Positions 17,504 to 27,296 of a DNA stretch of 64,000 bases are shown here, one piece after another (within the stretch, counting starts at the first letter, position 1; every line of letters starts with the position of its first letter). The notes under the pieces are model-generated. The model was not told the origin of the DNA. It did no database searches and worked only from the letters and a program-made list of their open reading frames with translations. Made by a program: the position numbers and the translations under genes. Source of the stretch: Spirosoma oryzae. GTDB lineage: Bacteria; Bacteroidota; Bacteroidia; Cytophagales; Spirosomataceae. Location: assembly GCF_003002825.1 (NCBI RefSeq), contig NZ_PVTE01000002.1, positions 62,001 through 126,000 of the forward strand, read 5' to 3'.

Positions 17504-18391
17504 ATGGCTACCCTGCTAGAACTGGTCGGCAATACGCCGATGGTTGACTTATCGCGGCTCAATCCCCATCCCAATATTCGTATTCTGGCCAAACTGGAGG
17601 GTAACAATCCGGGAGGTAGCGTAAAAGATCGAGCAGCCGCCAGCATGATTCAGGGCGCGCTGGAACGCGGTGAAATTCAACCCGGTATAACCCTTATCGA
17701 AGCCACAAGCGGTAATACCGGCATTGCGCTGGCCATGATCGCCCGGCTATACGACATTCCCATTGAACTGGTTATGCCCGCCAACTCCACCCGCGAACGG
17801 GTGCTGACGATGGAAGCCTTCGGTGCAAAAGTCATTCTGACGGAGACCATCGAAGGAGCCCGCGATTATGCCGAGGCACAAGTGGCAAAGGGCGGCTATC
17901 TGCTGCTCAATCAATTTGCGAACCCAGACAATTACATGGCCCATTACCGCACGACGGGCCCTGAAATCTGGCGCGACACCAACGGAAAGGTAACACATTT
18001 CGTTTCGTCGATGGGAACGACCGGTACCATCATGGGTACCTCACGGTACCTGAAAGAGCAAAATCCGGCCGTACAGATTGTGGGTTGCCAGCCAACCGAC
18101 GGTTCGTCGATTCCAGGAATCCGGAAGTGGCCAGTTGAATACTTACCCCAAATTTTCGACCCATCACGCGTCGATCGGGTTATCGAGGTATCGGAGCAGC
18201 AGGCAACGGAAACTACCCGTCGATTGGCCAGCGTTGAAGGTGTCTTTGCAGGTATGAGCAGCGGGGGTTCGACCTGGGCAGCACTACAACTGGCCAACGA
18301 ACTGGCCGCCGACGGCGTGACCGACGCACTGATCGTCTGCATCATCTGCGACCGGGGCGACCGTTATCTTTCATCGGATCTGTTCGGGTAA
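17504..18391 (+). CDS. cysM: Cysteine synthase (CysM/CysK family)
   Basis: A PLP enzyme that makes L-cysteine from O-acetylserine and sulfide or thiosulfate. Lys41 in GGSVKDRAA is the PLP lysine; SGNTGIALA near 71-79 is the substrate loop, and [19 protein letters not shown] near 166-184 binds the PLP phosphate. The 295 aa length, the [12 protein letters not shown] segment and the acidic-arginine end of the protein favour the CysM (B-type) branch over CysK. pyrD follows nine bases later on the same strand. Confidence 0.92.
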   Translation: MATLLELVGNTPMVDLSRLNPHPNIRILAKLEGNNPGGSVKDRAAASMIQGALERGEIQPGITLIEATSGNTGIALAMIARLYDIPIELVMPANSTRERVLTMEAFGAKVILTETIEGARDYAEAQVAKGGYLLLNQFANPDNYMAHYRTTGPEIWRDTNGKVTHFVSSMGTTGTIMGTSRYLKEQNPAVQIVGCQPTDGSSIPGIRKWPVEYLPQIFDPSRVDRVIEVSEQQATETTRRLASVEGVFAGMSSGGSTWAALQLANELAADGVTDALIVCIICDRGDRYLSSDLFG

Positions 18392-18405
18392 GTCAACTGG
18401 TGCCG

Positions 18406-18413
18406 TACTTTTG
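18406..18413 (+). promoter_or_regulatory. Candidate promoter -7 box directly before pyrD
   Basis: TACTTTTG is a perfect TANNTTTG match that ends four bases before the pyrD ATG. If it is used, the transcript would start at or beside the ATG, giving a leaderless message. Confidence 0.4.
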
Positions 18414-18417
18414 TCCT

Positions 18418-19461
18418 ATGTACCGCCGATTAATCCTACCGATACTCTTTCGTTTCGACGCTGAAACGATCCACCATTTTGCGACGACAATGCTGAAACT
18501 GGCCTTTGCTGTGCCCGGTATGGCCGCATTAGCCCGTAAGGTTTACACAATTGACGATCCACGACTCGCCCGCACCGTATTCGGCCTAACCTTCCCCAAC
18601 CCGGTAGGATTAGCCGCTGGATTCGACAAAAACGCCGAGCTGGTTAGCGAACTAAGCGATTTGGGTTTCGGCTTTGTCGAAATTGGTACGGTAACGCCCC
18701 GCCCCCAGCCCGGTAATCCGCGTCCCCGCCTGTTCCGGCTCAAAGCCGATCAGGGATTAATTAACCGAATGGGGTTCAACAACCGGGGGTCTGGCCCTGC
18801 TGCCGGCCGGCTTCGTCAGTTCGCGCAGGCGAAGGGCACCCGACGGGTTATCATCGGGGGCAACATTGGCAAAAACAAAGACACGGCCAATGAAAGCGCC
18901 CTGTCTGACTACCTGATCTGTTTCCGGGAACTGTTTGACGCCGTCGATTATTTCGCCGTCAATGTCAGTTCGCCCAACACGCCGGGCCTGCGCGACTTGC
19001 AGGAGCGGGAACCCCTGACCCGGCTGCTGTCGGCGCTACAAAAGGAAAACAAGGACCGACCGAATCCCAAGCCCATTCTCCTCAAAATTGCACCCGATCT
19101 GACCAATGGTCAGCTTGACGATATTATTGGCATTGTGGCCGATACAGGTATTGCCGGGGTAATCGCGACGAATACAACCATCAGTCGGGAATGCCTTGCC
19201 ACACCCGCAAAAACAGTTGAACAGATGGGACCGGGGGGCGTTAGTGGCAAACCAGTTCGGGAGCGCTCAACGGAAGTAATCCGCTACCTGCATCAGCAGT
19301 CAGGCGGTTCATTCCCGATTATCGGGGTTGGCGGTATCAACTCAGCCGACGACGCGCGCGAAAAGCTGGCGGCCGGTGCCAGTCTGGTGCAACTATACAC
19401 GGGTTTTATTTACGAAGGACCGGCGGTTGCCAAACGAATCAATCGGGGGCTGCTGCGGTAG
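18418..19461 (+). CDS. pyrD: Dihydroorotate dehydrogenase (quinone), class 2
   Basis: The fourth step of pyrimidine synthesis, coupled to the quinone pool at the inner membrane. The start at 18418 gives [16 protein letters not shown], the amphipathic N-terminal helix typical of class 2 enzymes; six codons upstream are discarded. FMN and substrate motifs are visible: [58 protein letters not shown] (Ser is the class 2 base) and [27 protein letters not shown] at the phosphate site. Length 347 aa is normal. The upp salvage gene lies 4 kb further on. Confidence 0.96.
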   Translation: MYRRLILPILFRFDAETIHHFATTMLKLAFAVPGMAALARKVYTIDDPRLARTVFGLTFPNPVGLAAGFDKNAELVSELSDLGFGFVEIGTVTPRPQPGNPRPRLFRLKADQGLINRMGFNNRGSGPAAGRLRQFAQAKGTRRVIIGGNIGKNKDTANESALSDYLICFRELFDAVDYFAVNVSSPNTPGLRDLQEREPLTRLLSALQKENKDRPNPKPILLKIAPDLTNGQLDDIIGIVADTGIAGVIATNTTISRECLATPAKTVEQMGPGGVSGKPVRERSTEVIRYLHQQSGGSFPIIGVGGINSADDAREKLAAGASLVQLYTGFIYEGPAVAKRINRGLLR

Positions 19462-19655
19462 AAAACCGCGCACCGAACGCATTTTGTACTAACAAAAACA
19501 CATTCTGCGCTAACGAATACGTATAGCCATCGGACTTAACCAATGGTTTGTATTGACCGCTGCCTTGCTTTTCGGCGGTCGCCCACTTTTTTCGCACCGG
19601 ATTTCAGGAAATTTCGGGAAATTTACTGTTGCCGCCTACAGCCCTCTCCCAATTT

Positions 19656-22208
19656 ATGGCACAACCAACGACGTCACGACCTGTTTCTCCGAGGCCTTCT
19701 CCGGCCTCCGCTCGCTCAACGCGCCCTGCCCGACCGGCACGTCCAGCGTTTGACATTGGCGGGTCTATCAACCGATGGCTTAGCGATCGGCGCTCAATCC
19801 TGGTACTGGGCGTTTTACTGATGCTGTTGGCTATTGGTCTGCTGATTGCCTTTGCGTCGTATATGACGACCGGTGCCGACGATCAAAGCGTTGTCGGCTC
19901 AGCACTATCCGAGCCACTAGTCGACTCGGGCGCTGAGACGCGTAACTGGGCCGGGTTGGTTGGCGCGTATATAGCCCACGTTTTCGTGTTTCGCTGGTTT
20001 GGTATAGGGGCAATGGCGTTGCCGTTGGTCCTGCTGCTGGCGGGGCTGAAACTGTCGACGGGTGCCGAACCGTTCCCGCTGCGTCGAACGACGATCGGTC
20101 TGCTTTTCACCGCCCTCTGGAGCAGTCTGGTTTGTGGGTACATCGTACTGGTTACTAACTCGGCCGAAACAGCCAGTGTGTGGAGTGGCGGTATCGGCTA
20201 TGAGGTCAACTCGGCACTGTATAGCCTGTTCGGCTGGGGTAGTCTGGCCTTTATTGGCTTCGGCCTGTTTCTATTCCTGGTTTACTTTATCGACATTCAG
20301 AACATCCGGCTGCCCAGCTTTCCGACGGACCTGTTCACCCGTCGATCGAACGCAGGCAGCAATCCGGCAAACGTGGACACCGACGAGGACGAAGAGCCCG
20401 CTGCTGAACCAGTAGCCCCTGTGCGACCCATGTACACCAGGCCGGAACCGCAACCGGCTGTCGTCGACGAACATGATGACGAAGTTATCGACGCAGTTTC
20501 AGCAACGCCACAACCCATACAGTCCATTCAGGCGACAGAAAGCCTGCCGACAACGGGGGTTCCCCTGACGGTCAAGAGTAACGTTGATGTGCCCAACGCA
20601 TCAACCGACACAACCGAATCGGGCGTTACCCCGGCACCGACGTATGAACCGGACCCGTTCGAAGAGGACGATCTGGTAGCGCAGCATGGTCTTTACGACT
20701 CGACGCTCGACCTGCCGCAATACCAGTATCCGACCAGCGAGTTGCTGACGGAATACCAAAACAACCAGCGGGCGCAGGTATCGTCTGACGAACTGACGGC
20801 CAACAAAGAGCGGATCGAAAACACGCTGCGCAACTTCGGCATTCGTATCGATTCGATTCAGGCATCGATTGGGCCGACGGTTACGCTGTACGAGATTGTG
20901 CCGGCCGAAGGGGTTCGTATCTCTAAGATCAAGAGCCTGGAAGACGACATCGCGTTGAACCTGGCTGCCCTAGGCATCCGGATTATTGCGCCGATGCCGG
21001 GTATGGGGACAATCGGGATCGAGGTGCCGAACAAGAATCGCGAGATGGTGTCGATGCGGTCGGTTATCACCAGCGATATATTCAACAACAGCAAGTTCGA
21101 ATTGCCCGTCGTACTCGGGAAAACGATCTCCAACGAAATCTACGTCGCGGATCTGGCCAAAATGCCCCACCTGCTCATGGCCGGTGCGACAGGTCAGGGT
21201 AAGTCGGTAGGGCTGAACGTGCTGCTTACGTCACTCATCTACAAGAAACACCCGTCGCAACTGAAGCTGGTGCTGGTCGATCCGAAGAAGGTGGAGTTAA
21301 CGCTTTTCAACAAACTGGAACGCCACTTCCTGGCTAAACTGCCCGATTCAGACGAGCCGATCATCACCGATACCAAGAAGGTTGTCAACACGCTCAACTC
21401 GCTTTGTATCGAGATGGATAACCGGTACAATCTGTTAAAAGAAGCGGGTTGCCGGAACCTGAAAGAGTACAACGCCAAGTTTACGCGCCGGAAGCTAAAC
21501 CCTGAAAAAGGACACCGTTACCTACCCTACATCGTACTAATCATTGACGAGCTGGCAGATTTGATGATGACCGCTGGTAAGGAAGTCGAACAGCCCATTG
21601 CCCGACTGGCTCAGTTGGCGCGGGCCATCGGAATTCACCTTGTCGTGGCCACGCAGCGGCCGTCGGTCAATGTCATTACCGGTCTGATCAAAGCCAACTT
21701 CCCGGCTCGTCTGTCGTTTAAGGTAACGTCCAAAATCGACTCACGCACCATTCTGGACACGGGTGGTGCCGAACAGCTGGTCGGTATGGGGGATATGTTG
21801 CTGTCGTCAAACTCTGATCTTATTCGTTTGCAATGTCCGTTCGTTGATACCGACGAGATTGAGGGCATCTGCGAATTTGTTGGCAATCAGCGCGGCTACG
21901 ACGATGCCTACGCGCTGCCCGAGTTCGTCGGTGATGACGGTGGTCAGGGTGAAGAGAAGGATGTCGACCTCGACAACCGCGACCCGATGTTCGACGAAGC
22001 CGCCCGCCTGATCGTCATTCATCAGCAGGGTAGTACGTCACTGATTCAGCGTAAACTCAAGCTGGGGTACAACCGGGCCGGTCGCCTGATCGATCAGCTG
22101 GAAGCAGCCCGAATTGTTGGTCCGTTCGAAGGCAGCAAAGCCCGCGACGTGCTGGTATCCGACCTGACGATGCTGGAAGAGATGCTCAAGCGGCTGAAGG
22201 GCGACTAA
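19656..22208 (+). CDS. ftsK: DNA translocase FtsK
   Basis: A septal DNA pump that clears chromosome ends during division. From the ATG at 19656 the protein has 850 aa. Four to five membrane helices lie in the first 230 residues, followed by an acidic, Pro/Thr-rich linker of about 130 residues. The motor domain has the FtsK alpha/beta segment (SIGPTVTLYEIVPAEGVRISKI), Walker A GATGQGKS at about 510-517, and Walker B IVLIIDELADLM around 626-637. The C-terminal gamma winged-helix domain begins near residue 780 (IVIHQQGSTSLIQRKLKLGYNRAGRLIDQLE). A TTG nine codons upstream could also start the frame but is not favoured. A terminator follows. Confidence 0.96.
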   Translation: MAQPTTSRPVSPRPSPASARSTRPARPARPAFDIGGSINRWLSDRRSILVLGVLLMLLAIGLLIAFASYMTTGADDQSVVGSALSEPLVDSGAETRNWAGLVGAYIAHVFVFRWFGIGAMALPLVLLLAGLKLSTGAEPFPLRRTTIGLLFTALWSSLVCGYIVLVTNSAETASVWSGGIGYEVNSALYSLFGWGSLAFIGFGLFLFLVYFIDIQNIRLPSFPTDLFTRRSNAGSNPANVDTDEDEEPAAEPVAPVRPMYTRPEPQPAVVDEHDDEVIDAVSATPQPIQSIQATESLPTTGVPLTVKSNVDVPNASTDTTESGVTPAPTYEPDPFEEDDLVAQHGLYDSTLDLPQYQYPTSELLTEYQNNQRAQVSSDELTANKERIENTLRNFGIRIDSIQASIGPTVTLYEIVPAEGVRISKIKSLEDDIALNLAALGIRIIAPMPGMGTIGIEVPNKNREMVSMRSVITSDIFNNSKFELPVVLGKTISNEIYVADLAKMPHLLMAGATGQGKSVGLNVLLTSLIYKKHPSQLKLVLVDPKKVELTLFNKLERHFLAKLPDSDEPIITDTKKVVNTLNSLCIEMDNRYNLLKEAGCRNLKEYNAKFTRRKLNPEKGHRYLPYIVLIIDELADLMMTAGKEVEQPIARLAQLARAIGIHLVVATQRPSVNVITGLIKANFPARLSFKVTSKIDSRTILDTGGAEQLVGMGDMLLSSNSDLIRLQCPFVDTDEIEGICEFVGNQRGYDDAYALPEFVGDDGGQGEEKDVDLDNRDPMFDEAARLIVIHQQGSTSLIQRKLKLGYNRAGRLIDQLEAARIVGPFEGSKARDVLVSDLTMLEEMLKRLKGD

Positions 22209-22273
22209 CTGGTTTGTTCATTACCGGCGCTAAACTTTTCCCGGCTTTCTACCGTCTAATGGAAGCCTACAGG

Positions 22274-22306
22274 ATTCCAGCTTCCTGACGAGGCTGGAAT
22301 TTTTGT
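22274..22306 (+). terminator. Intrinsic terminator after ftsK
   Basis: An 11-bp stem with one G-T pair (22274-22284 with 22290-22300) followed by TTTTTG. It lies 66 bases after the ftsK stop and 30 bases before the next ATG. Confidence 0.8.
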
Positions 22307-22335
22307 TTCTAACTCGTTATCAACCGACTTATCAA

Positions 22336-22968
22336 ATGATTCGATCACTGATTGGCTTTGCCAGCTTTTGCCTGTTACTCAGCAGCTCCGTATTCGCACA
22401 GAAAGATCCCAAGGCGCAGGCTATCCTCGACGCAATGAGCCAGCAATACAAAGCACTGAAGTCGTACCAGGCTGCGTTTACCTACGCAAACAGCGGGTCC
22501 AGCGCAACCGGTACTATTACGGTTAAAGACAATAAATTCCGACTGAAACTCGACGGGCAGGAAGTCTTTACCGATGGGAAGACGATGTACACCTATTCGA
22601 AGGAAGCAAAGGAGATCAACGTGCAGGATTACGAAAGCGGCTCGGCCAGCGAACTCAATCCGGCGCAGATTTACACCGTATACCAGAAAGGCTATACGTA
22701 CCGATACGTCAGTGAGCAGAAGCAGGGTGGCCGTAGTCTCGACGTCATTGAGCTGAAGCCCACCAAAGCCAATAACACGATTGGTTCCGTCCGGCTGTCG
22801 ATCGATAAAGCCAACAAGATGATTCGCAACTGGACCATCACCGACAAAAACGGCAAGCGGACGACCTACACGATCACCAGCTTTAGGCCCAACGTTCCTG
22901 CTCCAGACGCTCTCTTCACCTTCGACAAGTCAAAATACCCCGGCGTGGAAGTAGTAGACCTTCGGTAG
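22336..22968 (+). CDS. lolA: LolA-like outer-membrane lipoprotein carrier protein
   Basis: A periplasmic lipoprotein chaperone of the LolA fold. From the ATG at 22336 (210 aa) the first 21 residues are a signal peptide ending SVFAQ. The rest matches the family: AILDAMSQQYKALKSYQAAFTY, then alternating strands with GTITVKDNKFRLKLDGQEVFTDGKTMYTYSKEAKEINVQDY-type pattern, and FTFDKSKYPGVEVVDLR at the end. It follows ftsK, an arrangement seen in many bacteria and consistent with LolA proper rather than a paralogue. LolB is not visible here, as is usual in this phylum. A palindrome lies immediately after the stop. Confidence 0.85.
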   Translation: MIRSLIGFASFCLLLSSSVFAQKDPKAQAILDAMSQQYKALKSYQAAFTYANSGSSATGTITVKDNKFRLKLDGQEVFTDGKTMYTYSKEAKEINVQDYESGSASELNPAQIYTVYQKGYTYRYVSEQKQGGRSLDVIELKPTKANNTIGSVRLSIDKANKMIRNWTITDKNGKRTTYTITSFRPNVPAPDALFTFDKSKYPGVEVVDLR

Positions 22969-22969
22969 T

Positions 22970-23074
22970 CAGTTTTCGGTTTTCGGTATACAGTTTACGG
23001 TTATTCGCCATACTCACAACAGTAGCTGTTGCACGACGGAACACCGAAAACTGTATACCAAAAACCGTAAAGCA
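22970..23074. repeat. Long imperfect palindrome between lolA and upp (GTATACAG family)
   Basis: Left arm 22970-23005 and right arm 23040-23074 pair over about 35 bases with a few mismatches; both carry the word GGTATACAGTTT. A smaller palindrome (CAACAGTAGCTGTTG) sits in the loop. It starts two bases after the lolA stop and ends three bases before the upp stop, so it fills the gap between two convergent genes. It may stop transcription from both sides. A single arm of the same vocabulary occurs at 31249-31276. Confidence 0.8.
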
Positions 23075-23077
23075 ACA

Positions 23078-23725
23078 TTACACTTTCGGCCCGAAGGCCA
23101 GGTCACCCGCGTCGCCCAATCCGGGAACGATGTAGAAATGATCGTTGAGGTGATCGTCAATTGCCCCCAGCCAGAGTCTACATTGTGGCAATTGCCGCTG
23201 TACATGCCGTATGCCTTCGGGGCTGGCCAGTATGGCGGCAATGTGCGTCTGGGCCGGTATACCGTAGCGTAACAAAGCGTGGTACACCTTCTCCAGCGAC
23301 TTGCCGGTCGCCAGCATAGGATCGCAGAGGATCAGCGTTTTACCGCTTAGGTCAGGGGCCACAATGTAGTCCATGGCGATTTCGAATGCTTCGTCGTCAC
23401 CGGCGCTATAGCCCCGGTAAGCGCCAGCGAATGCATTTTCCGCTCCATCGAAATAATTGGCAAATCCTTGGTGAAAAGGCAGACCGGCCCGTAAAATTGT
23501 AGCCAGTACTGGTTGTTGCCGCAGCAATTCCGTCGATGCAATACCCAGCGGAGTTTTCACGTCGACGGTCTGATAGGGCATTTCCTTTGATATTTCGTAG
23601 GCCATCAGCTCGCCCAGGCGTTCCAGATTCCGTCGAAACCGCAGTCGGTCTTTTTGAAGCGTGACATCGCGGAGTTCGGCAACGTACTGGTTGGCCAGCG
23701 AAGGTTGCTGTGCAAAAACAAACAT
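23078..23725 (-). CDS. upp: Uracil phosphoribosyltransferase
   Basis: Pyrimidine salvage: converts uracil and PRPP to UMP in the cytoplasm. The ATG at 23723-23725 gives 215 aa, close to the usual 208. The PRPP loop is in TLILCDPMLATGKSLEKVY, and the uracil-binding end is in YIVPGLGDAGDLAFG. The middle stretch ILRAGLPFHQGFANYFDGAENAF is also typical. The open frame extends 27 codons further upstream, but those residues are not part of the family. Confidence 0.95.
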   Translation of the reverse strand: MFVFAQQPSLANQYVAELRDVTLQKDRLRFRRNLERLGELMAYEISKEMPYQTVDVKTPLGIASTELLRQQPVLATILRAGLPFHQGFANYFDGAENAFAGAYRGYSAGDDEAFEIAMDYIVAPDLSGKTLILCDPMLATGKSLEKVYHALLRYGIPAQTHIAAILASPEGIRHVQRQLPQCRLWLGAIDDHLNDHFYIVPGLGDAGDLAFGPKV

Positions 23726-23863
23726 AGGGGGCGTATCTGATTCGACGTAAATTAGCCCCCCAGTTAGCGTATATCCAAACCAATTACCTAATTTGACACC
23801 TTCCACAGTACCCTTATCGACCTACTAGTGAATACGACCGGTTTGTAAGGTTAACCACTGTTT

Positions 23864-25660
23864 ATGCGTACATACCTCTATCTGTTCGGGCTTCTTTTTT
23901 TCTCGCTGCCGACTTTCGCGCAAAGCCCCTTCGTTCCGCTCAACGCTGACTATTACCACCTTATTGATCGCTACGAAATCCGGCAGGGTCGCTGGGCTGA
24001 GGGCTTTCACTCGACAACAAAACCATACAATCGACAAAGTGTCGTTCAACTGACCGACAGCTTATTAGCCCACCCGGCACCTGACTTTTCCGACACGGAC
24101 TATTTCAACCTCAACTACCTGCGCGACGACAGTTGGGAGTGGGTGAAAGATCCCCTCAGCGATTCGGCGCGGCAAGCGATGGCCGTCCGGCGGCAGCAGG
24201 TGCCAACGGCTCCGGGCGATAGTCGCCGACCTTTATTTGGCGTTTTCTACAAGAAGAAAGCAGACTTCTACAACCTGCAAACGCCAGATTTCGACCTGCA
24301 TGTTAGCCCTGTCGTTAACTTCGGTGTCGGTTTCGATAACGTGACGGGTTTGCCCGACAATGCCAGTGCCCTTAACCAGCAGACGTTTATCAATACCCGT
24401 GGCCTTGAGATTCGCGGTAGTATTGCGAAGAAGATCGGCTTCTACTCGTATTTCGCCGACAACCAGGCATTTTTCCCTTACTACATCAACGATCAGTCGC
24501 GGCTCTATCTACGGAGTGGACAAACAGGGGGCTACGCACCCGGCGAAAGTTTTTCCAAACCGTTTGGCTCGGGCGGGCGGGGTACTGACTTTCTGACCGC
24601 TCGGGGGTATTTCACGTTTAACGTGGCCAAAATCATTAACCTTCAGTTTGGTCACGATCGTAACTTCATCGGCAACGGCTTCCGGTCATTGCTACTTTCG
24701 GATAATGCCGCTCCTTATCTGTTCCTGAAACTGACCACCCGGCTCGGTAAAAATATCCAGTATACCAATCTGTTCACCGAACTACAGAATACGCAGGACC
24801 TAGTTGTGGGTGCCAGCACGCTGAACCCGAATAAGTATGCAGCGATGCACCACCTGAGCATCAATATCTCTCCGAAATTCAACGTGGGCGTGTTTGAAGC
24901 CGAGGTATTCAGCCGCGATCGACTGGAACTCAACTACCTGAATCCGGTCATTTTTTACCGGTTTGTCGAGTCGTATCGGGGTAGTGCCGATAACGCAATG
25001 ATTGGACTCGACTTCAAAGCCAACCTAGCGACGCATTTTCTCTTTTACACCCAGTTTATGCTGGATGAGTTTATTCTAAAAGACATAATTGCGGGGAATG
25101 GCCGATATACCAACAAGTATGCGTTTCAGCTTGGCGGCAAGTACATCGACGTCTTGAATGTACCGAATCTAGACTTGCAGGTTGAGATGAATCTGGCTCG
25201 TCCGTACACGTATTCGCACATAACGACACCAGCCACGGGCGTTACGGCCAGTCAGGCCAACTATGTGCATTACAGCCAGCCGCTGGCTCATCCGCTGGGT
25301 GCTAATTTTCTGGAAGGCATCGGGATTGTACGGTACCAGAACAAACGGCTGTCCGGCACAGGCACGTTCAGCGTGATGATGTACGGCACCGACCCGCCGG
25401 GCCGTAATTATGGCGGTAACATTCTACTGAACTATGACGACCGGTTTCGAGACTACGGCAACTTCATTGGGCAGGGTCGCAAAACCATTGCAACCTACGC
25501 CGACCTGCGGGCGTCGTACATGATCAAACACAATGTCTTTCTGGAAGGTCGTGTGCTGTATCGTTTCCAGGATAGCCAGTACCGCCCCGACAGCTACACC
25601 GATCGTACAGCCAGCATCGCCCTGCGCTGGAACGTCCCCTACCGCAGTCTGGTGTTCTAG
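23864..25660 (+). CDS. Wzi/RemB-like outer-membrane beta-barrel protein
   Basis: The product (598 aa) has a signal peptide ending TFAQ, a helical N-terminal part (YYHLIDRYEIRQGRW, QSVVQLTDSL), then many amphipathic strands with aromatic girdles, which fits an 18-strand barrel. It resembles capsule-assembly Wzi proteins and the Bacteroidota gliding-motility protein RemB; from sequence alone I cannot choose between the two. Typical local features are FGVGFDNVTGLPDN, LQFGHDRNFIGNGFRSLLLSD and FRFQDSQY near the end. It ends with an aromatic-rich strand (ALRWNVPYRSLVF), the usual outer-membrane insertion signal. gmhA follows 82 bases later; a role in surface polysaccharide is plausible for both. 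Confidence 0.75.
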   Translation: MRTYLYLFGLLFFSLPTFAQSPFVPLNADYYHLIDRYEIRQGRWAEGFHSTTKPYNRQSVVQLTDSLLAHPAPDFSDTDYFNLNYLRDDSWEWVKDPLSDSARQAMAVRRQQVPTAPGDSRRPLFGVFYKKKADFYNLQTPDFDLHVSPVVNFGVGFDNVTGLPDNASALNQQTFINTRGLEIRGSIAKKIGFYSYFADNQAFFPYYINDQSRLYLRSGQTGGYAPGESFSKPFGSGGRGTDFLTARGYFTFNVAKIINLQFGHDRNFIGNGFRSLLLSDNAAPYLFLKLTTRLGKNIQYTNLFTELQNTQDLVVGASTLNPNKYAAMHHLSINISPKFNVGVFEAEVFSRDRLELNYLNPVIFYRFVESYRGSADNAMIGLDFKANLATHFLFYTQFMLDEFILKDIIAGNGRYTNKYAFQLGGKYIDVLNVPNLDLQVEMNLARPYTYSHITTPATGVTASQANYVHYSQPLAHPLGANFLEGIGIVRYQNKRLSGTGTFSVMMYGTDPPGRNYGGNILLNYDDRFRDYGNFIGQGRKTIATYADLRASYMIKHNVFLEGRVLYRFQDSQYRPDSYTDRTASIALRWNVPYRSLVF

Positions 25661-25742
25661 CTGCTTCACAGACGCATAAACACCGGTACTTGCAGAACGG
25701 CCGTCAATCTGGCAACTTTACCTCTCATTTCAGAATTTACCA

Positions 25743-26321
25743 ATGCTTGACCTTATTCGTAGTGAGCTGACCGAAGCGCAGACGGTACTGAACGCTTTTC
25801 TGGCTAACCCTGACCATCTGACAGCTATTGACCAGGCAGCTCAACTTATGGCCGACGCTATCGGAAACGGCCGTAAAATTATCTCCTGCGGTAATGGCGG
25901 CTCGCACTGCGACGCCATGCATTTCGCCGAAGAACTATCGGGCCGCTACCGTGATAACCGGCGCGCGTTGGCTGCGATCGCCATCTCTGATGTTAGCCAC
26001 CTCTCCTGCGTCAGCAATGATTTCGGCTACGACCACGTATTCTCCCGCTTTATCGAAGGCCTGGGTAACGAAGGCGATGTCCTGTTGGGATTGAGTACGA
26101 GCGGCAATTCAGCCAACATAATTCGGGCCGTCGAAGCTGCCCGGCAGCGGGGTATGCGCGTTGTATTACTTACGGGTAAAGACGGCGGTAAACTGGCCGG
26201 ACAGGCAGACGTAGAAATTCGCGTGCCACATTTCGGCTATGCCGACCGGATTCAGGAAATTCACATCAAAGTGATTCACCTGTTTATTTTGCTGATCGAA
26301 AAGCGCCTGAAGCTGGCCTAG
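25743..26321 (+). CDS. gmhA: Sedoheptulose-7-phosphate isomerase GmhA
   Basis: A cytoplasmic isomerase that starts ADP-heptose synthesis for lipopolysaccharide core. The SIS-domain protein is 192 aa. Signature segments are [24 protein letters not shown] (residues about 46-69, with the catalytic-region His and Glu), [41 protein letters not shown] and the C-terminal [17 protein letters not shown] with the catalytic His. No other heptose genes are nearby. Confidence 0.92.
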   Translation: MLDLIRSELTEAQTVLNAFLANPDHLTAIDQAAQLMADAIGNGRKIISCGNGGSHCDAMHFAEELSGRYRDNRRALAAIAISDVSHLSCVSNDFGYDHVFSRFIEGLGNEGDVLLGLSTSGNSANIIRAVEAARQRGMRVVLLTGKDGGKLAGQADVEIRVPHFGYADRIQEIHIKVIHLFILLIEKRLKLA

Positions 26322-26696
26322 CATAAAAACAGGTTAAAATGCAATAGCTTGCCGAAATGTATCTGAGTGGTTACATTCTTGGTATAGTAAAAATTCTACT
26401 TCTGATTAAACTATTGTATTCGCTATACGGTCTATACCACAAATTCATGGTATAGGTCAACATAATCTATAAATAAGCCTTAATGACGCCGTTTAGTAAG
26501 GCTTATCCTGCAAAATAGATTTTACCGAAATTAGTCGGAGAATTTGGCAGATTTGGCAGATTATTTGATTTGTCCACTTGGAAATGAGCGAATAATCCCT
26601 TTATTTTGACTTCTGCCCATTAATATTTCCTAAAAACATAACTCCAGCGCACACTATCGAAACACGGCTCTACGTTACCTTATAGTCTTACTGAAA
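26322..26696. other. 375-base AT-rich intergenic region upstream of ECF sigma factor
   Basis: No gene is seen. The stretch holds three copies of the heptamer GGTATAG: 26381-26387 and 26449-26455 on plus, 26432-26438 on minus. The last two form a 7-bp inverted repeat with a 10-base gap. A 10-bp hairpin (ATAAGCCTTA 26473-26482 with 26497-26506) and a tandem pair ATTTGGCAG (26542-26559) follow. TTATTTTG at 26601-26608 resembles a -7 box (7 of 8), with CTTG 20 bases before it. It looks like a regulatory region for the sigma factor gene, but no protein site is recognised. Confidence 0.45.
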
Positions 26697-27296
26697 ATGG
26701 AAAAAGCCCAGGTAAACGACAGTGAGTTGATTTCCCTGTACATCCGTGGTAATGAAAAAGCCTTCGCGAAGCTTGTGCAACGGCACAAATCGAAGATTTA
26801 CACAACTATCTATCTGATTGTAAAAGATCAATACATAGCTGAAGACTTAATGCAGGATACGTTCATCAAGGCCGTAGACACCATCAAGTCGGGTAAATAC
26901 AACGAAGAAGGCAAGTTCCTTCCCTGGATTATCAGGATCGCCCACAACTTGGCTATTGACTATTTCCGCAAAGATAAACGCTACCCCAGTGTAGTGTTTG
27001 AAGACGGGAGCAGCGTGTTCAATACGCTTGAGTTTGCAGAAGATTCAGTTGAGTCAATGCAGATTCGGCAGGAGACACACGAGCACCTGCGCGAACTGAT
27101 TCAGCGATTGCCTGAGCAGCAACGGCAGGTTCTGATTATGCGGCACTACGAGGAAATGAGTTTCCAGGAGATTGCCGACGCGACCGGAGTCAGCATTAAC
27201 ACGGCATTGGGACGTATGCGTTACGCGTTAATCAACCTGCGTAAGCAACTAAGCAAACGTTCGCCGAGTTATGATAAAAACATTTACCCAAGATGA
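26697..27296 (+). CDS. RNA polymerase sigma factor, ECF subfamily
   Basis: A 199-residue sigma-70 family factor. Region 2 spans about 20-95 (KLVQRHKSKIYTTIYLIVKD, AEDLMQDTFIKAVDTI, FLPWIIRIAHNLAIDYFRK), and region 4 spans about 135-185 (LRELIQRLPEQQRQVLIMRHYEEMSFQEIADATGVSINTALGRMRYAL). There is no sigma 1 or long C-terminal extension, so it belongs to the ECF class. The next gene overlaps its end by 26 bases and may encode its partner. Spacing of 375 bases to the gene upstream and several repeats there suggest separate control. Confidence 0.93.
   Translation: MEKAQVNDSELISLYIRGNEKAFAKLVQRHKSKIYTTIYLIVKDQYIAEDLMQDTFIKAVDTIKSGKYNEEGKFLPWIIRIAHNLAIDYFRKDKRYPSVVFEDGSSVFNTLEFAEDSVESMQIRQETHEHLRELIQRLPEQQRQVLIMRHYEEMSFQEIADATGVSINTALGRMRYALINLRKQLSKRSPSYDKNIYPR

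Noticed and set aside
26473-26506. 10-bp hairpin after gmhA considered as terminator
   Set aside because: It has no T tract on either strand and lies 150 bases after the gmhA stop. I kept it only as a part of the control region.
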